Source: CBDESM01 sp965242485
GTDB taxonomy: Bacteria > Chloroflexota > Dehalococcoidia > Bin125
Assembly: GCA_965242485.1 (NCBI GenBank)
Contig: CBDESM010000003.1
Span: 1,984,001-2,048,000 of the forward strand
Length of the DNA stretch: 64,000 bases
Direction of reading: 5' to 3'
Shown piece after piece: positions 25,458 through 35,046 of this stretch. The notes below the pieces were generated by a model, which saw only the letters and a program-made list of their open reading frames with translations, searched no databases and had not been told where the DNA came from. The stretch's first letter is position 1, and each line of letters begins with the position of its first letter. Made by a program: the position numbers and the translations under genes.

Positions 25458-26639
25458 ATGGCCAACCGCAGCATGCGCGGCGAAACCGCGATCATCGGCA
25501 TCGGTGAGACTACCTACTACAAGCGCGGGCGCTCGCCCGACGCCGAGTTCAAGCTCGTCATCGAGGCCATCCTCAAGGCTTGCGAGGACGCCGGCATCTC
25601 GCCCAAGGAGATCGACGGCTTCGCCTCGTACTCCAACGACCGCAACGAGCCGACCCGTCTTGCCGCGGCGCTCGACATCCACGATCTCCGCTTCTCGAAC
25701 ATGGAGTGGGGCGGCGGCGGCGGCGGCGGTTCCGCAGCCTGCGCCCACGCCGCGTCCGCCGTGGCCACCGGCTTGGCCGATACGGTCGTGGTCTTCCGCG
25801 GCCTCGCGCAGGGACAATTCGGACGCTTCGGTCAAGGCGCCCGGGTCGACAAGATCCGCGGCGACGCCGCCTACACGGCTCCCTACGGCCTGATGTCGCC
25901 CGCACAGTCCTTCGCGATGCGCGTCCATCGCCTCTACCACGACCACGGCATCCGCCAGGATGCGCTCAAGGCCGTCTCGCTCGCTTCCTACCACCACGCG
26001 CAGAACAACCCCCGCGCCGTGATGTACGGACGCCCGCTCACGCCGGAGGACTACGACAACTCCCGCTGGATCGTCGAGCCCTTCCACCTCTTCGACTGCT
26101 GCCAGGAGAACGACGGCGCGGCTGCGCTGATCTTCGTCTCGAAAGAGCGGGCCAAGGACTACCAGCAGACGCCGGCCTACCTGCTCGGCGCGGCCGTCGG
26201 CTCCGGCAACCGCGCCGGCGCCGGTTCCCACAACGCGACCGACTACGCGACCTCGAACTTCAAGACCGTCGCCCCGCGCATGTACGAGATGGCGCAGGTC
26301 AAGCCCGAAGAGGTCGATGTCGCGCAGGTCTACGAGAACTTCACCGGCGGCGTCGTGATGAGCATCATCGAGCACGGCCTCACCACCTACGAGGCCTGCA
26401 ACGACGACCTCTTCTTCGAGAACCTGATCGCGCCCGACGGCAAGATTCCGATCAACACCTCCGGCGGCAACTTGGCCGAGTGCTACATGCACGGCCTCGA
26501 ACTCCAGATCGAAGCCGTCCGCCAAGTGCGGGGCACTTCCTGCAACCAAGTCGAAGACGCCAACGTCTCGCTGGTCGCGTCGGGCCCGATGGTCTCGCCG
26601 GTCTCCGACATGATCGTCGGCTCCGAGGCGGTGCTCTAG
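25458..26639 (+). CDS. Thiolase-superfamily protein (SCP2 / lipid-transfer thiolase type)
   Basis: 393 residues. GETAIIGIGETTYYKRG is the N-terminal strand of SCP2-type thiolases. ICxSG-type Cys is replaced by a glycine run (WGGGGGGGSAACAHAAS), and the C-terminal GHPxGATG loop reads NTSGGNLAECYMHGLE, so classical thiolase catalysis is doubtful. Members with this change pair with DUF35 zinc/OB proteins, and a DUF35 gene indeed follows with its GTG overlapping this stop (TAGTG). Together they may form an acyl-CoA retro-aldolase or thiolase complex. The substrate is probably a side chain or a branched acyl-CoA. Confidence 0.82.
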   Translation: MANRSMRGETAIIGIGETTYYKRGRSPDAEFKLVIEAILKACEDAGISPKEIDGFASYSNDRNEPTRLAAALDIHDLRFSNMEWGGGGGGGSAACAHAASAVATGLADTVVVFRGLAQGQFGRFGQGARVDKIRGDAAYTAPYGLMSPAQSFAMRVHRLYHDHGIRQDALKAVSLASYHHAQNNPRAVMYGRPLTPEDYDNSRWIVEPFHLFDCCQENDGAAALIFVSKERAKDYQQTPAYLLGAAVGSGNRAGAGSHNATDYATSNFKTVAPRMYEMAQVKPEEVDVAQVYENFTGGVVMSIIEHGLTTYEACNDDLFFENLIAPDGKIPINTSGGNLAECYMHGLELQIEAVRQVRGTSCNQVEDANVSLVASGPMVSPVSDMIVGSEAVL

Positions 26640-27085
26640 TGGCCGCCGCGACCTATCTTCCCGAAGGCCTGCCCGCCCCCGGGCCCGCCATCGACGGACT
26701 CGACACCGAGTACTGGGAGGGCACGAAGCGCCACGAGCTGATGGTGCAGCTCTGCAACTCCTGCACCCGCGCCCAGTGGGGCCCCGAGTGGGTCTGCCAC
26801 CGCTGCCACTCCTTCGATCTCGGTTGGAAGCAGATTGAGGGCAAGGGCAAGATTTGGTCGTGGGAGCGCGTCTGGCATCCCGTTCACCCGGCTCTGGCCG
26901 AAGGCTGCCCGTACATCGTCGTGCTCGTTGAAATCGAAGAACACGACAACATCCGCATGGTCGGCAATCTGATCGGCGATCCGGAGCAGCCCGTCGTGAT
27001 CGGCGCTGATGTCGAGGCCGTCTTCGAGGACCATGGAGAAGGTGAAGACGCCTACACCCTCGTCCAGTGGAAGCTCTCGGGCTGA
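26639..27085 (+). CDS. DUF35 zinc-ribbon/OB-fold protein, thiolase partner
   Basis: 148 residues from GTG 26639, which shares a base with the thiolase stop. The zinc ribbon CNSCTRAQWGPEWVCHRC (four Cys) lies near residues 42-60, followed by an OB fold (GKGKIWSWERVWHPVHPAL, CPYIVVLVEIEEH, NLIGDPEQPVVIGADVEAVFED). DUF35 proteins bind thiolase-like enzymes and acyl-CoA. Context supports a complex with the preceding protein. The usual DUF35 length is 130-150 residues. Confidence 0.88.
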   Translation: MAAATYLPEGLPAPGPAIDGLDTEYWEGTKRHELMVQLCNSCTRAQWGPEWVCHRCHSFDLGWKQIEGKGKIWSWERVWHPVHPALAEGCPYIVVLVEIEEHDNIRMVGNLIGDPEQPVVIGADVEAVFEDHGEGEDAYTLVQWKLSG

Positions 27086-27139
27086 TCGCCCATTGCTTGC
27101 CAAACCTCCACAAGCTGCCGTTCTGCGCCAAGCGGAACA

Positions 27140-29983
27140 TCAGCCGGTGTTGCGGAGGCCGGCGGCGATGCCGTTGATGCTGCGGAGGATGGCTTCGAGG
27201 GTTTCTTGGCGACGGGGATCGTCTTCAGGCATCTGGCGCAGGCGGCCGAGCAGGTCGACTTGGATGAAGCTGAGGGCGTCGACGTAGGGGTTGCGCAGGT
27301 CGATGGAGCGGCGCAGCACGGGGGTGTGATCGAGCAGTGATCCCTCGCCGACGATTTGCTCGACCGCGGCGACCGTGCGGTCGTACTCGTCGCGCAGCAT
27401 CTGGAACGTGGCTTCGTCGCCGGCGCCGTTGCCCAGCGTCCGGGCGTAGTGCTCGGCGATGCCGAAATCGGCTTTGGCCAGCACCATCTCGACGTTGCCG
27501 ATTAGGGCGGTGAAGAAGGGCCATTCGGCTTCCATTTCGCGCAGCAGCGACAGGCCTGCTTCGCCGTGCCGTTCGATGAATGCGCTGAAGGCCGAGCCCA
27601 CGCCCATCCAGCCCGTGATCACGTGGCGGGCCTGCATCCATGCGAACACCCAAGGGATGGCGCGCATTGCGGAGATCGACTGCTGTCCGCCGGGGCGGAA
27701 GGTCGGGCGTGAGCCGATCGACAGGTTGCCGAGCACTTCGATCGGCGTGACGCGGTGGAAGTACGCGATCAGCGCGTCGTTTTCCAGGATGCCGCCGCGG
27801 TAGGTCCGCTCGGCGGTTTCGGAGAGCTCTTGCATCACCGCGTGGTAGCGGGCGCGTTTGGCGTCGTCGTGCAGGGAGTCGTCGTCGAAGCAGCGGGACC
27901 AGACGGCGGCGACGGATTGTTCCAAGTTCCAGCGGGCGTTGGCGGGCAGGCCGTAGGTGAACTGGATCATTTCGCCCTGTTCGGTCAGCTTGACGCCGTC
28001 ATCGGTGGTTCCGGGCGGCAGGGCCAGGATCGCGTTGTGGGCGGGCCCGCCGCCGCGGCTGACCGTGCCGCCGCGGCCGTGGAAGAAGAGCAGGCGGACG
28101 CCTGCGCGCGCCGCGGTTTCGATCATCGCCGCCTGCGCCCGATGCAGGTTCCACTGCGCGGTGAGGATGCCGGCATCCTTGGCCGAATCCGAGTAGCCGA
28201 CCATGACCTCCTGCAGGTTGCCGTGGGCGGCGAGGTGCCGTCGGTAGGCGTCGATCGAGAAGAGCCGTTCGAGCACGGACGGCGCGCCGGCCAGGTCGGC
28301 GACACGCTCGAAGAGGGGGGCGATCCGCAGCCGTCCGCCGGGCGCGCCGTCTGCGGCGATGTTCAAGCCGGCCTGCCGCGCCAGGAGCAGCGGGGCCAGC
28401 ACGTCGGCCGCCGACTCGGTCATCGACACGATGCAGGTCTTGCAAGCGTCCCGTCCGAAGCGGTCTTGGATCCGGCGCACGGCGACCATCCGCTCCAAGG
28501 CGTCGTCGGCACCCGCGGCTTCCGCGCCGAGCGGCAGGAAGTCGCGCGACAGTTCCTTGGCCAGCGCTTGCTCGCGTCCGGCGGCGTCGAGACCGAGATA
28601 CGAATCGGGCGACGCGATCGCGTCGGTCTGCGCGAGGCAGTTGGCAGCCGCTTCGTGGAAGCGGTCCGCGTGGTCGCGGATGTCCAGCGTTGCGAGATGG
28701 AAGCCGAAGGCGCGGGCGCGGTCGATCAGAGGCTGAACGACGGCATCGGCAGTGGCGTTCGCGTCATGCGTGCGGAGGCTGTCGGCGATCAACTGGAGGT
28801 CGTTCGCGTATTCATCGGACGAGCGATAGGGGAGTCCTCCGGCGGCGCTCGGCGCGGGGGCGGCATAGTCGCCGAAGACGGTGCTCGCGCGGGCGTCCAT
28901 GTCGGCGCGGTTGGCGGCGAGCGTGGCTTGCAGGCGGGCGGCGATCAGCGCCACCTTGCGCCGGTAGCGCTCCCGTTGCGAACGGTCATGCCAGGCCTCG
29001 GCGACCTCGGGCATCCGCGCCTCGTCGCCCGCGATGCTGGCTTCGAGGGCCTCCGAGACCCCTGTCCGCCCGCGAGAGTGGGGCAGTGTTCCGTGCAATT
29101 CGCGGACGGCGTCGAGATGCGCCGAGAGCACGGTGCCGCGCATGGCCACGGATGTCTGCCAAGTCATCTCCGGGGTCACGTTCGGGTTGCCGTCGGCGTC
29201 GCCGCCCATCCAGCTGCCGAGGCGGATTGGGGCCGGTGCCTCGTCGGCTGCGGCTCCTGAAGCCTCGCGCAGCTGGGCGGCGACTTCGGGAACGGCGTCC
29301 CACATCGTGGTTCGGAACGTGTTGAGCAGCAGACGCGATTCTTCGAGCACGGTCGGGCGCCGGTGGCGGAGGTGATCGGCCTGCCACATCGCCTCGATCA
29401 GCATCCGCATCCGGCGCTCGATGCGGCGCTGTTCGTCGGGGGCGGCGCCGTTGCGCTGCAGCATCAGCGCGTGGACGGAGTTGAGCGAGCGCGTGATCGT
29501 CATCCGCTGCGATTCGGTCGGGTGGGCGGTGAACACCGGCAGGAAGGCGACGCGGGAGGCGGCTTCGCGCAGGGCTTCCGCGCCGAGTCCGCTCGTCCGG
29601 GCGTCCTCGGCGACGGCGTGCAGGGAGCGCGGGCCTGGGGCCCCGGTCGCGATCATGTGCTGCCGTCTCCTGCGGACGCGGTGGGTTTCCTCGGCCGTGT
29701 TGACCAGGAGGAAGTAGAGCAGGAAGGCGCGGCCGACCGCGGCCGCGGTGGATACCGGCCAAGAGGCGACGCGTTCGAGGATGGCCGCAGTTTTGGGATC
29801 GCCCTCGTGCGTTTCCGCGGCCATCCGCCGCTCGCGCGTGAGCGTGCGCAGGCCTTCTACGGCGTCGAAGACCTCTGCGCCCTCGACGGCGGCGATGGTT
29901 TCGCCGAGCAGGTTGCCGAGCATGCGCACATCGTCGGCCAGCGGTCGATCTTGTTCCCGGCGGTCGCTGAGATCCGCTGCCAT
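27140..29983 (-). CDS. ppc: Phosphoenolpyruvate carboxylase
   Basis: 947 residues. Catalytic motifs in order: VFTAHPTESQR (catalytic His), GSWMGGDADGNPNVT, MVGYSDSAKDAGILTAQW, LLFFHGRGGTVSRGGGP, and a C-terminus ending GLRNTG, the usual QNTG-type tail. The IGSRPTFRP segment replaces the common SRPAKR. The enzyme fixes bicarbonate onto PEP to give oxaloacetate and refills the TCA cycle, whose enzymes are encoded at 42-47 kb. GGGAGGA precedes the ATG. It is divergent from the S9 peptidase gene (96 bases apart) and convergent with the DUF35 gene. Confidence 0.95.
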   Translation of the reverse strand: MAADLSDRREQDRPLADDVRMLGNLLGETIAAVEGAEVFDAVEGLRTLTRERRMAAETHEGDPKTAAILERVASWPVSTAAAVGRAFLLYFLLVNTAEETHRVRRRRQHMIATGAPGPRSLHAVAEDARTSGLGAEALREAASRVAFLPVFTAHPTESQRMTITRSLNSVHALMLQRNGAAPDEQRRIERRMRMLIEAMWQADHLRHRRPTVLEESRLLLNTFRTTMWDAVPEVAAQLREASGAAADEAPAPIRLGSWMGGDADGNPNVTPEMTWQTSVAMRGTVLSAHLDAVRELHGTLPHSRGRTGVSEALEASIAGDEARMPEVAEAWHDRSQRERYRRKVALIAARLQATLAANRADMDARASTVFGDYAAPAPSAAGGLPYRSSDEYANDLQLIADSLRTHDANATADAVVQPLIDRARAFGFHLATLDIRDHADRFHEAAANCLAQTDAIASPDSYLGLDAAGREQALAKELSRDFLPLGAEAAGADDALERMVAVRRIQDRFGRDACKTCIVSMTESAADVLAPLLLARQAGLNIAADGAPGGRLRIAPLFERVADLAGAPSVLERLFSIDAYRRHLAAHGNLQEVMVGYSDSAKDAGILTAQWNLHRAQAAMIETAARAGVRLLFFHGRGGTVSRGGGPAHNAILALPPGTTDDGVKLTEQGEMIQFTYGLPANARWNLEQSVAAVWSRCFDDDSLHDDAKRARYHAVMQELSETAERTYRGGILENDALIAYFHRVTPIEVLGNLSIGSRPTFRPGGQQSISAMRAIPWVFAWMQARHVITGWMGVGSAFSAFIERHGEAGLSLLREMEAEWPFFTALIGNVEMVLAKADFGIAEHYARTLGNGAGDEATFQMLRDEYDRTVAAVEQIVGEGSLLDHTPVLRRSIDLRNPYVDALSFIQVDLLGRLRQMPEDDPRRQETLEAILRSINGIAAGLRNTG

Positions 29984-30079
29984 TCCGTCCTCCCGACATC
30001 CGCTCTCGTGCGCATCGGCGCGATCATATGCAATTCGCGCGAGCGCGTACGATATGCGCGTTGCGGGCGGGAGGTTGCC

Positions 30080-32020
30080 ATGCCGGAGCCAGGAACCGCG
30101 CCGTTCGGCGCATGGACTTCGCCGATCTCGGCTGAGGCGTTGACGCAAGGAGCGCTGCGCTTCATGGAGATCGCGGCGGACGGCGACGACGTGTTTTGGA
30201 TCGAGTCGCGGCCTGAAGAATCGGGGCGGTACGCGGCGATGCGACGATCCGCCGACGGGGCGGTGAGTGAAGTGACGCCTGCGGAGCACAGCGCCCGCAC
30301 GCTCGTGCACGAGTACGGGGGCGGCGCTTTCATCGCGGCGGATGGGGTCGCGTACTACTCGAACTTCGCCGACCAGCGGCTCTGGCGCCGGCCGGTTGAC
30401 GCTTCGGCCGATGCCGAGCCGATCACTCCCGAAGGGCCGTTCCGCTATGCGGACGCTACTGCGGATCGCGGGCGGGAACGGCTGATCTGCGTCGTGGAGG
30501 ATCATTCGGGCGATGGAGAGGCGGAGAACTGCGTCGGTGCGATTCCGATGGCCGGCGGCGCGGCTGAACCCCTTCATCGCGGTTTTGATTTCTACGCCGC
30601 GCCGCGCGTCTCGCCCGATGACCGGCGGCTTGCCTGGATTTGCTGGAATCATCCGCGCATGCCGTGGGACGCGACCGAGCTGTGGGTGGCCGAGATATTG
30701 GCCGATGGCGAGCTGCGGAACGCGCGGCGCATCGCGGGGGACACGCGGGTGGGCGAGTCGATTCTTGAACCGGCTTGGGGGCCCGATGGAACTCTCTACT
30801 GCGTCTCCGATGCGTCCGGCTGGTGGAACGTCCAGCGCTGGGATGGCGATGCGCTCGCGCCGGTGCTGGAGATGGAGGCGGAGTTCGGCCAGCCGCCGTG
30901 GACGTTCAGTTCCTCCTGCTACGCGCTGCTTGATGGCGGACGCTTGGCCGTCAAGTACTTCCAAGACGGGATGCGGAAAATCGGCGCGCTTGATCTGGAG
31001 ACGGGCCGGCTGTTGGAGATCGAGACGCCGTTCAACTCGTTCGGTTACGACTTCGCGGTCTCGGGCAACCGGCTGATCGTCGAGGCAGCGGCGGCGGACG
31101 CCGGTGCGAAGATCGTCGCCATCGATGCGGACAGCGGGGAGATCGAAACGCTGCGGCAGGGCGCCGCGCCGCCGCTCGGCCGCGAGTACGTCTCGGAGGC
31201 GGAGGCGATCAGCTTCCCCAGCGCAGGCGGGCGCACGGCCCACGCGTACTACTACGCGCCGCGCAACGCCGATTTCCGGGGGCAGGAGGGCGAGCGGCCG
31301 CCGCTGATTGCCTTCACGCACGGTGGCCCGACGAGTCGCACGGAGCCGGGGTTCTCGCTGGCGGTGCAGTACTGGACGACGCGCGGGTTCGGGGTCGTCG
31401 ACGTCAACTACGGGGGCTCCACCGGCTACGGGACGGCGTACCGGCGGCTGCTCAACGGCAACTGGGGCATCGTTGATGTCGAGGACTGCTCGGCTGCCGC
31501 GAAGTACTTGGTCGAACGGGGCGACGTGGATCCGGGGCGGCTCGCCATCCGCGGCGGCTCGGCGGGGGGCTACACGACGCTGTGCGCGCTGGCGTTCACC
31601 GACACGTTCAGCGCGGGGGCATCGCATTACGGAGTGAGCGATGCGGCGGCGTTGGCGGAGGAGACGCACAAGTTCGAGTCGCGGTACTTGGACACGCTGA
31701 TCGGGCCGTATCCGGAGCGGGCAGAGTTGTACGAGCAGCGGTCGGCGATGAGTGCGCTGGACCGCTTCAACTGCCCGATCCTGTTCCTGCAAGGGGATGA
31801 GGACAAGATCGTGCCGCCCAACCAGGCGGAGCGGATGGTTGACGCGCTGCGGAAGAAGGGCATTCCGGTGGCGTACATCCTCTTTGAGGGCGAGCAGCAT
31901 GGATTCAGGCAGGCGAAGAACATCATCCGGGCTGCGGAGGCGGAGCTGGATTTCTACGGCCGCATCTTCGGGTTCCAACCCGCGGAGGAGCTCGAACCGG
32001 TGGAGATCGAGAACCTGTGA
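30080..32020 (+). CDS. S9 (prolyl oligopeptidase) family serine peptidase
   Basis: 646 residues. An N-terminal beta-propeller-like region (about 20-390) precedes an alpha/beta hydrolase domain with the nucleophile in GGSAGGYTTL, the acidic residue in LQGDEDKIVPP and His in GEQHGFRQ. No signal peptide is visible, so it is a cytoplasmic dipeptidyl/acylaminoacyl-peptidase type enzyme. A GGGAGG Shine-Dalgarno lies before the ATG. The downstream amidase starts at a GTG overlapping this stop (GTGA), so both hydrolases are made together. Confidence 0.9.
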   Translation: MPEPGTAPFGAWTSPISAEALTQGALRFMEIAADGDDVFWIESRPEESGRYAAMRRSADGAVSEVTPAEHSARTLVHEYGGGAFIAADGVAYYSNFADQRLWRRPVDASADAEPITPEGPFRYADATADRGRERLICVVEDHSGDGEAENCVGAIPMAGGAAEPLHRGFDFYAAPRVSPDDRRLAWICWNHPRMPWDATELWVAEILADGELRNARRIAGDTRVGESILEPAWGPDGTLYCVSDASGWWNVQRWDGDALAPVLEMEAEFGQPPWTFSSSCYALLDGGRLAVKYFQDGMRKIGALDLETGRLLEIETPFNSFGYDFAVSGNRLIVEAAAADAGAKIVAIDADSGEIETLRQGAAPPLGREYVSEAEAISFPSAGGRTAHAYYYAPRNADFRGQEGERPPLIAFTHGGPTSRTEPGFSLAVQYWTTRGFGVVDVNYGGSTGYGTAYRRLLNGNWGIVDVEDCSAAAKYLVERGDVDPGRLAIRGGSAGGYTTLCALAFTDTFSAGASHYGVSDAAALAEETHKFESRYLDTLIGPYPERAELYEQRSAMSALDRFNCPILFLQGDEDKIVPPNQAERMVDALRKKGIPVAYILFEGEQHGFRQAKNIIRAAEAELDFYGRIFGFQPAEELEPVEIENL

Positions 32021-33447
32021 CCGCGCTGCATGAGCGGTCGGCCGCCGAGTTGCGGGCGCTGTACGCATCAGGAGAAGCCTCGCCGGTCGATGCGGTCGAC
32101 GGGCTGTTGGCGCGCATCGCGGAGATCGAGCCGCGGCTGCATGCGTTCATCACGGTCACGGCGGAGCTGGCGCGCAGCCAGGCGGAGGGGGCGGCAGACC
32201 TGTGGTCGCGGCTCCGCGACGGCGGCGGGCAGGACGCCGCGCCGCCGCTGCTGGGCATTCCGGTCACGTTGAAGGATCTGGTTGACGTCGGCGGGGTGCC
32301 GACGACAATGGGTTCGCGGGTTGCGGATCATGCGCCGGCGCGGCGCGATGAGATTCTGGTCGAGCGGCTGCGGATGGCGGGGGCGATCATCGTGGGGAAG
32401 ACCAATACGTCGGAGTTCGGGCTGGCTGCGCAGACGATGAATGAGCTGGGGCCGGCGACGGAAAATCCGTGGCTGGCGGGGCGCACGGCTGGCGGGTCGA
32501 GCGGCGGGGCGGCGGCGGCCTGCGCGGCCGGGCTGGGGCCGCTGCATCACGGGACGGATGGCGGCGGGTCGGTGCGGCTGCCAGCGGCGTACTGCGGCGT
32601 CGTGGGGTTGAAGCCGACGGGGCGGCTGATACCGCGCCACTCGCGCGGGGCGGGGATGAGCCAGATTTCGACGGATGGGCCGCTGGCTCGGAGCGTGGCC
32701 GATGCGGCGCTGATGCTGCAAGTGATGGCCGGGCCGGATGAGCGGGACGCGACCGCGCTGCGGGACGCGCCGCCGGACTTCGCCGGGGCGGCCGGTTCGG
32801 GAGATGTGCGGGGGCTGCGGATCGCTTGGACGACGGAATTGATGCCGGGGACGCCTTGCGAGGATGCGGTAGCGGCGAACTTGCGGCGAGCGGCGGAGGC
32901 GCTGGCGGATGCCGGCGCGGAACTGGCGGAGGCGGCGCCGGAGATTCCGAATCCGCTGGAGATCTTTCCGGTGCTTTCCGCAGTGGGGGCGGCGGCGAAC
33001 TACGGCAGCTTGGCGGAAGGGCGCGAGGAGGAGCTGACGCGGTATGCGGCGAGCAGCATCCTGCGGGGCGGGAAGCGGATCTCGGGAGTGCAGGTGGCCG
33101 AGGCGTATGCGGGGATGGATCTGCTGCGGGGCAAGATGGCGGAGTTCTTCTCGCGTTTCGATGCGCTGCTGACGCCGACTTCGGCGATCACGGCGCATGA
33201 GCATGGCGCGCGGATCGACGAGATCGCAGGGGTGCCCGTGAATCCGTGGACAATTTCGATCCTCTACACGCCGATTGCGAATCTGCTGCAAGCGCCGGCG
33301 ATCAGCGTGCCGAGCGGATTTGACGGGGACAGGCTGCCGACGGCGGTGCAGGTGCTGGCGCCGCGCGGGCACGACGAGGCTGTGATCCGCTGCGGGGTGG
33401 CGTTGGAGCGGGCGATGCCTTGGGGCGACCGCCGTCCGTCGCTCTAG
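32017..33447 (+). CDS. Amidase signature family hydrolase
   Basis: 476 residues. Triad residues: K86 in PVTLKDLVDV, cis-Ser in GGSSGGAAAACAAG (about 159-172), nucleophile S185 in GTDGGGSVRLPAAYCGVVGLKPT. It is the standard length for the family. Its translation is coupled to the S9 peptidase by a 4-base overlap, which suggests joint use of peptides or amides. GatA-like genes look similar, but no GatB or GatC is near. Codons end mostly in G, as expected for a plus-strand gene in the G-rich half. Confidence 0.88.
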   Translation: MTALHERSAAELRALYASGEASPVDAVDGLLARIAEIEPRLHAFITVTAELARSQAEGAADLWSRLRDGGGQDAAPPLLGIPVTLKDLVDVGGVPTTMGSRVADHAPARRDEILVERLRMAGAIIVGKTNTSEFGLAAQTMNELGPATENPWLAGRTAGGSSGGAAAACAAGLGPLHHGTDGGGSVRLPAAYCGVVGLKPTGRLIPRHSRGAGMSQISTDGPLARSVADAALMLQVMAGPDERDATALRDAPPDFAGAAGSGDVRGLRIAWTTELMPGTPCEDAVAANLRRAAEALADAGAELAEAAPEIPNPLEIFPVLSAVGAAANYGSLAEGREEELTRYAASSILRGGKRISGVQVAEAYAGMDLLRGKMAEFFSRFDALLTPTSAITAHEHGARIDEIAGVPVNPWTISILYTPIANLLQAPAISVPSGFDGDRLPTAVQVLAPRGHDEAVIRCGVALERAMPWGDRRPSL

Positions 33448-33451
33448 CCGG

Positions 33452-34219
33452 CTACTCGTCGAGCACCAGAGTGACGGGGGCATGGTCGGAAGCCTTTTCG
33501 GCTTGGCGTTCTTCAAGATCGATTTCGACGGATGAGAGGCGCTCGACCAGCGGCTGGGTGATCAGGTGGTGGTCGATGCGGAGGCCTTGGTTGCGCTGGA
33601 GGGATGCGCCTCTGTAGTCCCACCAGGTGAAGGCGATGCCGGTTTCGTCGATCAGGCGGTAGGCGTCGTGGAGGCCCCAGTCGAGCAGGGCTTGCAGGCG
33701 CTGGCGTTCGGGCGGGGAGCAGAGCACGGCGTCGCCCCAGGCTTCGGCGTCGTGGACGTCGCGGTCGTCGGGGGCGATGTTGTAGTCGCCGCAGAGGACG
33801 AGCGGGGAGGCTTGGTCGCGGCTGTCGAGCCAGGCGCGGAGGTGGTCGAGCCATTCGAGTTTGTATTGGTAGGCGGGGTTGTCGACGGAGCGCCCGTTGG
33901 GGACGTAGAGGCTGACGATTTCGATGCCGGCGATGGCGGCGGCGATGCCGCGGGACTGGTCGTCGCCGGGCCAGGGGACTGCGGGCTCGATGGAGTGGGG
34001 GAAGTCCAGTGAAGCGACGGCGACGCCGTTCCAAGATTTTTGGCCGTGGATGCTGAGTTGGTAGCCGAGTTCGTCGAAGCCGTCGTAGGGGAACTGCTCT
34101 TCTTCGCATTTGAGTTCTTGGAGGCAGAGGACGTCGGGGCGGTTGGCGTCGAGCCAGTTGAGGACGCGGTCTTCGCGGGCGCGGATTCCGTTGACGTTCC
34201 AGGTGGTGATGCGCATCAT
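33452..34219 (-). CDS. xth: Exodeoxyribonuclease III / AP endonuclease
   Basis: 255 residues. MRITTWNVNGIRAR, LCLQELKCEEEQFP, LYVPNGR, LCGDYNIAPDDRDVHD and the closing SDHAPVTLVL are the ExoIII/EEP motifs (metal Glu, Asp/Asn pair and the His of SDH). It cuts at abasic sites in base-excision repair. The first ATG (34219) overlaps the TrmH stop as ATGATG; the second ATG at 34216 has better spacing from GGGAGG and may be the real start. Confidence 0.93.
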   Translation of the reverse strand: MMRITTWNVNGIRAREDRVLNWLDANRPDVLCLQELKCEEEQFPYDGFDELGYQLSIHGQKSWNGVAVASLDFPHSIEPAVPWPGDDQSRGIAAAIAGIEIVSLYVPNGRSVDNPAYQYKLEWLDHLRAWLDSRDQASPLVLCGDYNIAPDDRDVHDAEAWGDAVLCSPPERQRLQALLDWGLHDAYRLIDETGIAFTWWDYRGASLQRNQGLRIDHHLITQPLVERLSSVEIDLEERQAEKASDHAPVTLVLDE

Positions 34220-34965
34220 GCCTCCCGTGCCTGCGATAGCAGAATGCCCGCGGCCACCGCGACGTTCAGGGATTCGACGCCCCGCGACAGGGGCACGCCG
34301 ATGCGGCGCTGGATCAGCGGTTCCAGCGTTGGCGAGATGCCCGCGCCCTCGTTTCCGAACAGCCAGACGGAGCGCTCGCTGGCAGTGCTGAACGGCTCGC
34401 CGTCGGCTGAGGCGGCGACGATCTCCGCGCCCATGGAGGCAAGCCGAGCCAAGTCGCAGGGCAGTTCCGCGGAGCGCCAGATTTCGATGGCGAACCAAGC
34501 GCTGGTCGCGCCGCGCGTCGTTCGGGGGTGGGTGGGGTCGGCGGAGTCGGGACCGAAGAGGACGGCGTCGCAGTTGAATGCGGCGGCGGAGCGGATGATG
34601 GCGCCGGCGTTGCCCGGATCTTGGATGCCGTCGAGGGCGACGATGCGGAATCGTTCTTCGGGGCGGATGCGGGATATCGCTTCGGGGGCGGGGATCGTGC
34701 AGTCGTCGACTTCGGCGAAGATGCCTTGCGGCGTTTTCAGGTCGGAGAGCCGTTCTGCGTCGGCCCGGCTGATCGGCGTGATCTCACGTGAGAGGTCGGT
34801 GAGCTCGCCGGGGTTGACGGCGAAGACCTCGCGAACGGGGGCGTTGGCGGCCAAGGCGTCGCGGACGAGTTTTGCGCCGTCGAGCAGGAAGGCCCCTTGC
34901 TCGCGCCTGCCGGGGACCGTTTTCAGGCGGCGGAGGTTGGATAGGCGGGATTTGGTCAAGGGCAT
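34216..34965 (-). CDS. TrmH/SpoU-family RNA 2'-O-methyltransferase
   Basis: 249 residues. The N-terminal substrate-binding part (FLLDGAKLVRDAL) is followed by the SPOUT knot: RIVALDGIQDPGNAGAIIRSAAAF, WLFGNEGAGISPTL and VPLSRGVESLNVAVAAGILL. The family methylates ribose in rRNA or tRNA using SAM; the exact site is unknown. It is the first gene of a two-gene operon with exonuclease III. Confidence 0.9.
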   Translation of the reverse strand: MPLTKSRLSNLRRLKTVPGRREQGAFLLDGAKLVRDALAANAPVREVFAVNPGELTDLSREITPISRADAERLSDLKTPQGIFAEVDDCTIPAPEAISRIRPEERFRIVALDGIQDPGNAGAIIRSAAAFNCDAVLFGPDSADPTHPRTTRGATSAWFAIEIWRSAELPCDLARLASMGAEIVAASADGEPFSTASERSVWLFGNEGAGISPTLEPLIQRRIGVPLSRGVESLNVAVAAGILLSQAREA

Positions 34966-35046
34966 GTCATTGCGCGTTCTGCGCCGGTTCGGCTTGGGCT
35001 TTTCGGCGGCTATGGGGTGTTCCTGTGCGGCCGGCGAAGGACTTGA

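Noticed and set aside
22851..27140. Long minus-strand frame opposite the CoA-transferase, thiolase and DUF35 genes
   Set aside because: Arg/Gly-rich shadow. The plus-strand genes have motifs, Shine-Dalgarno sites and coupled starts.
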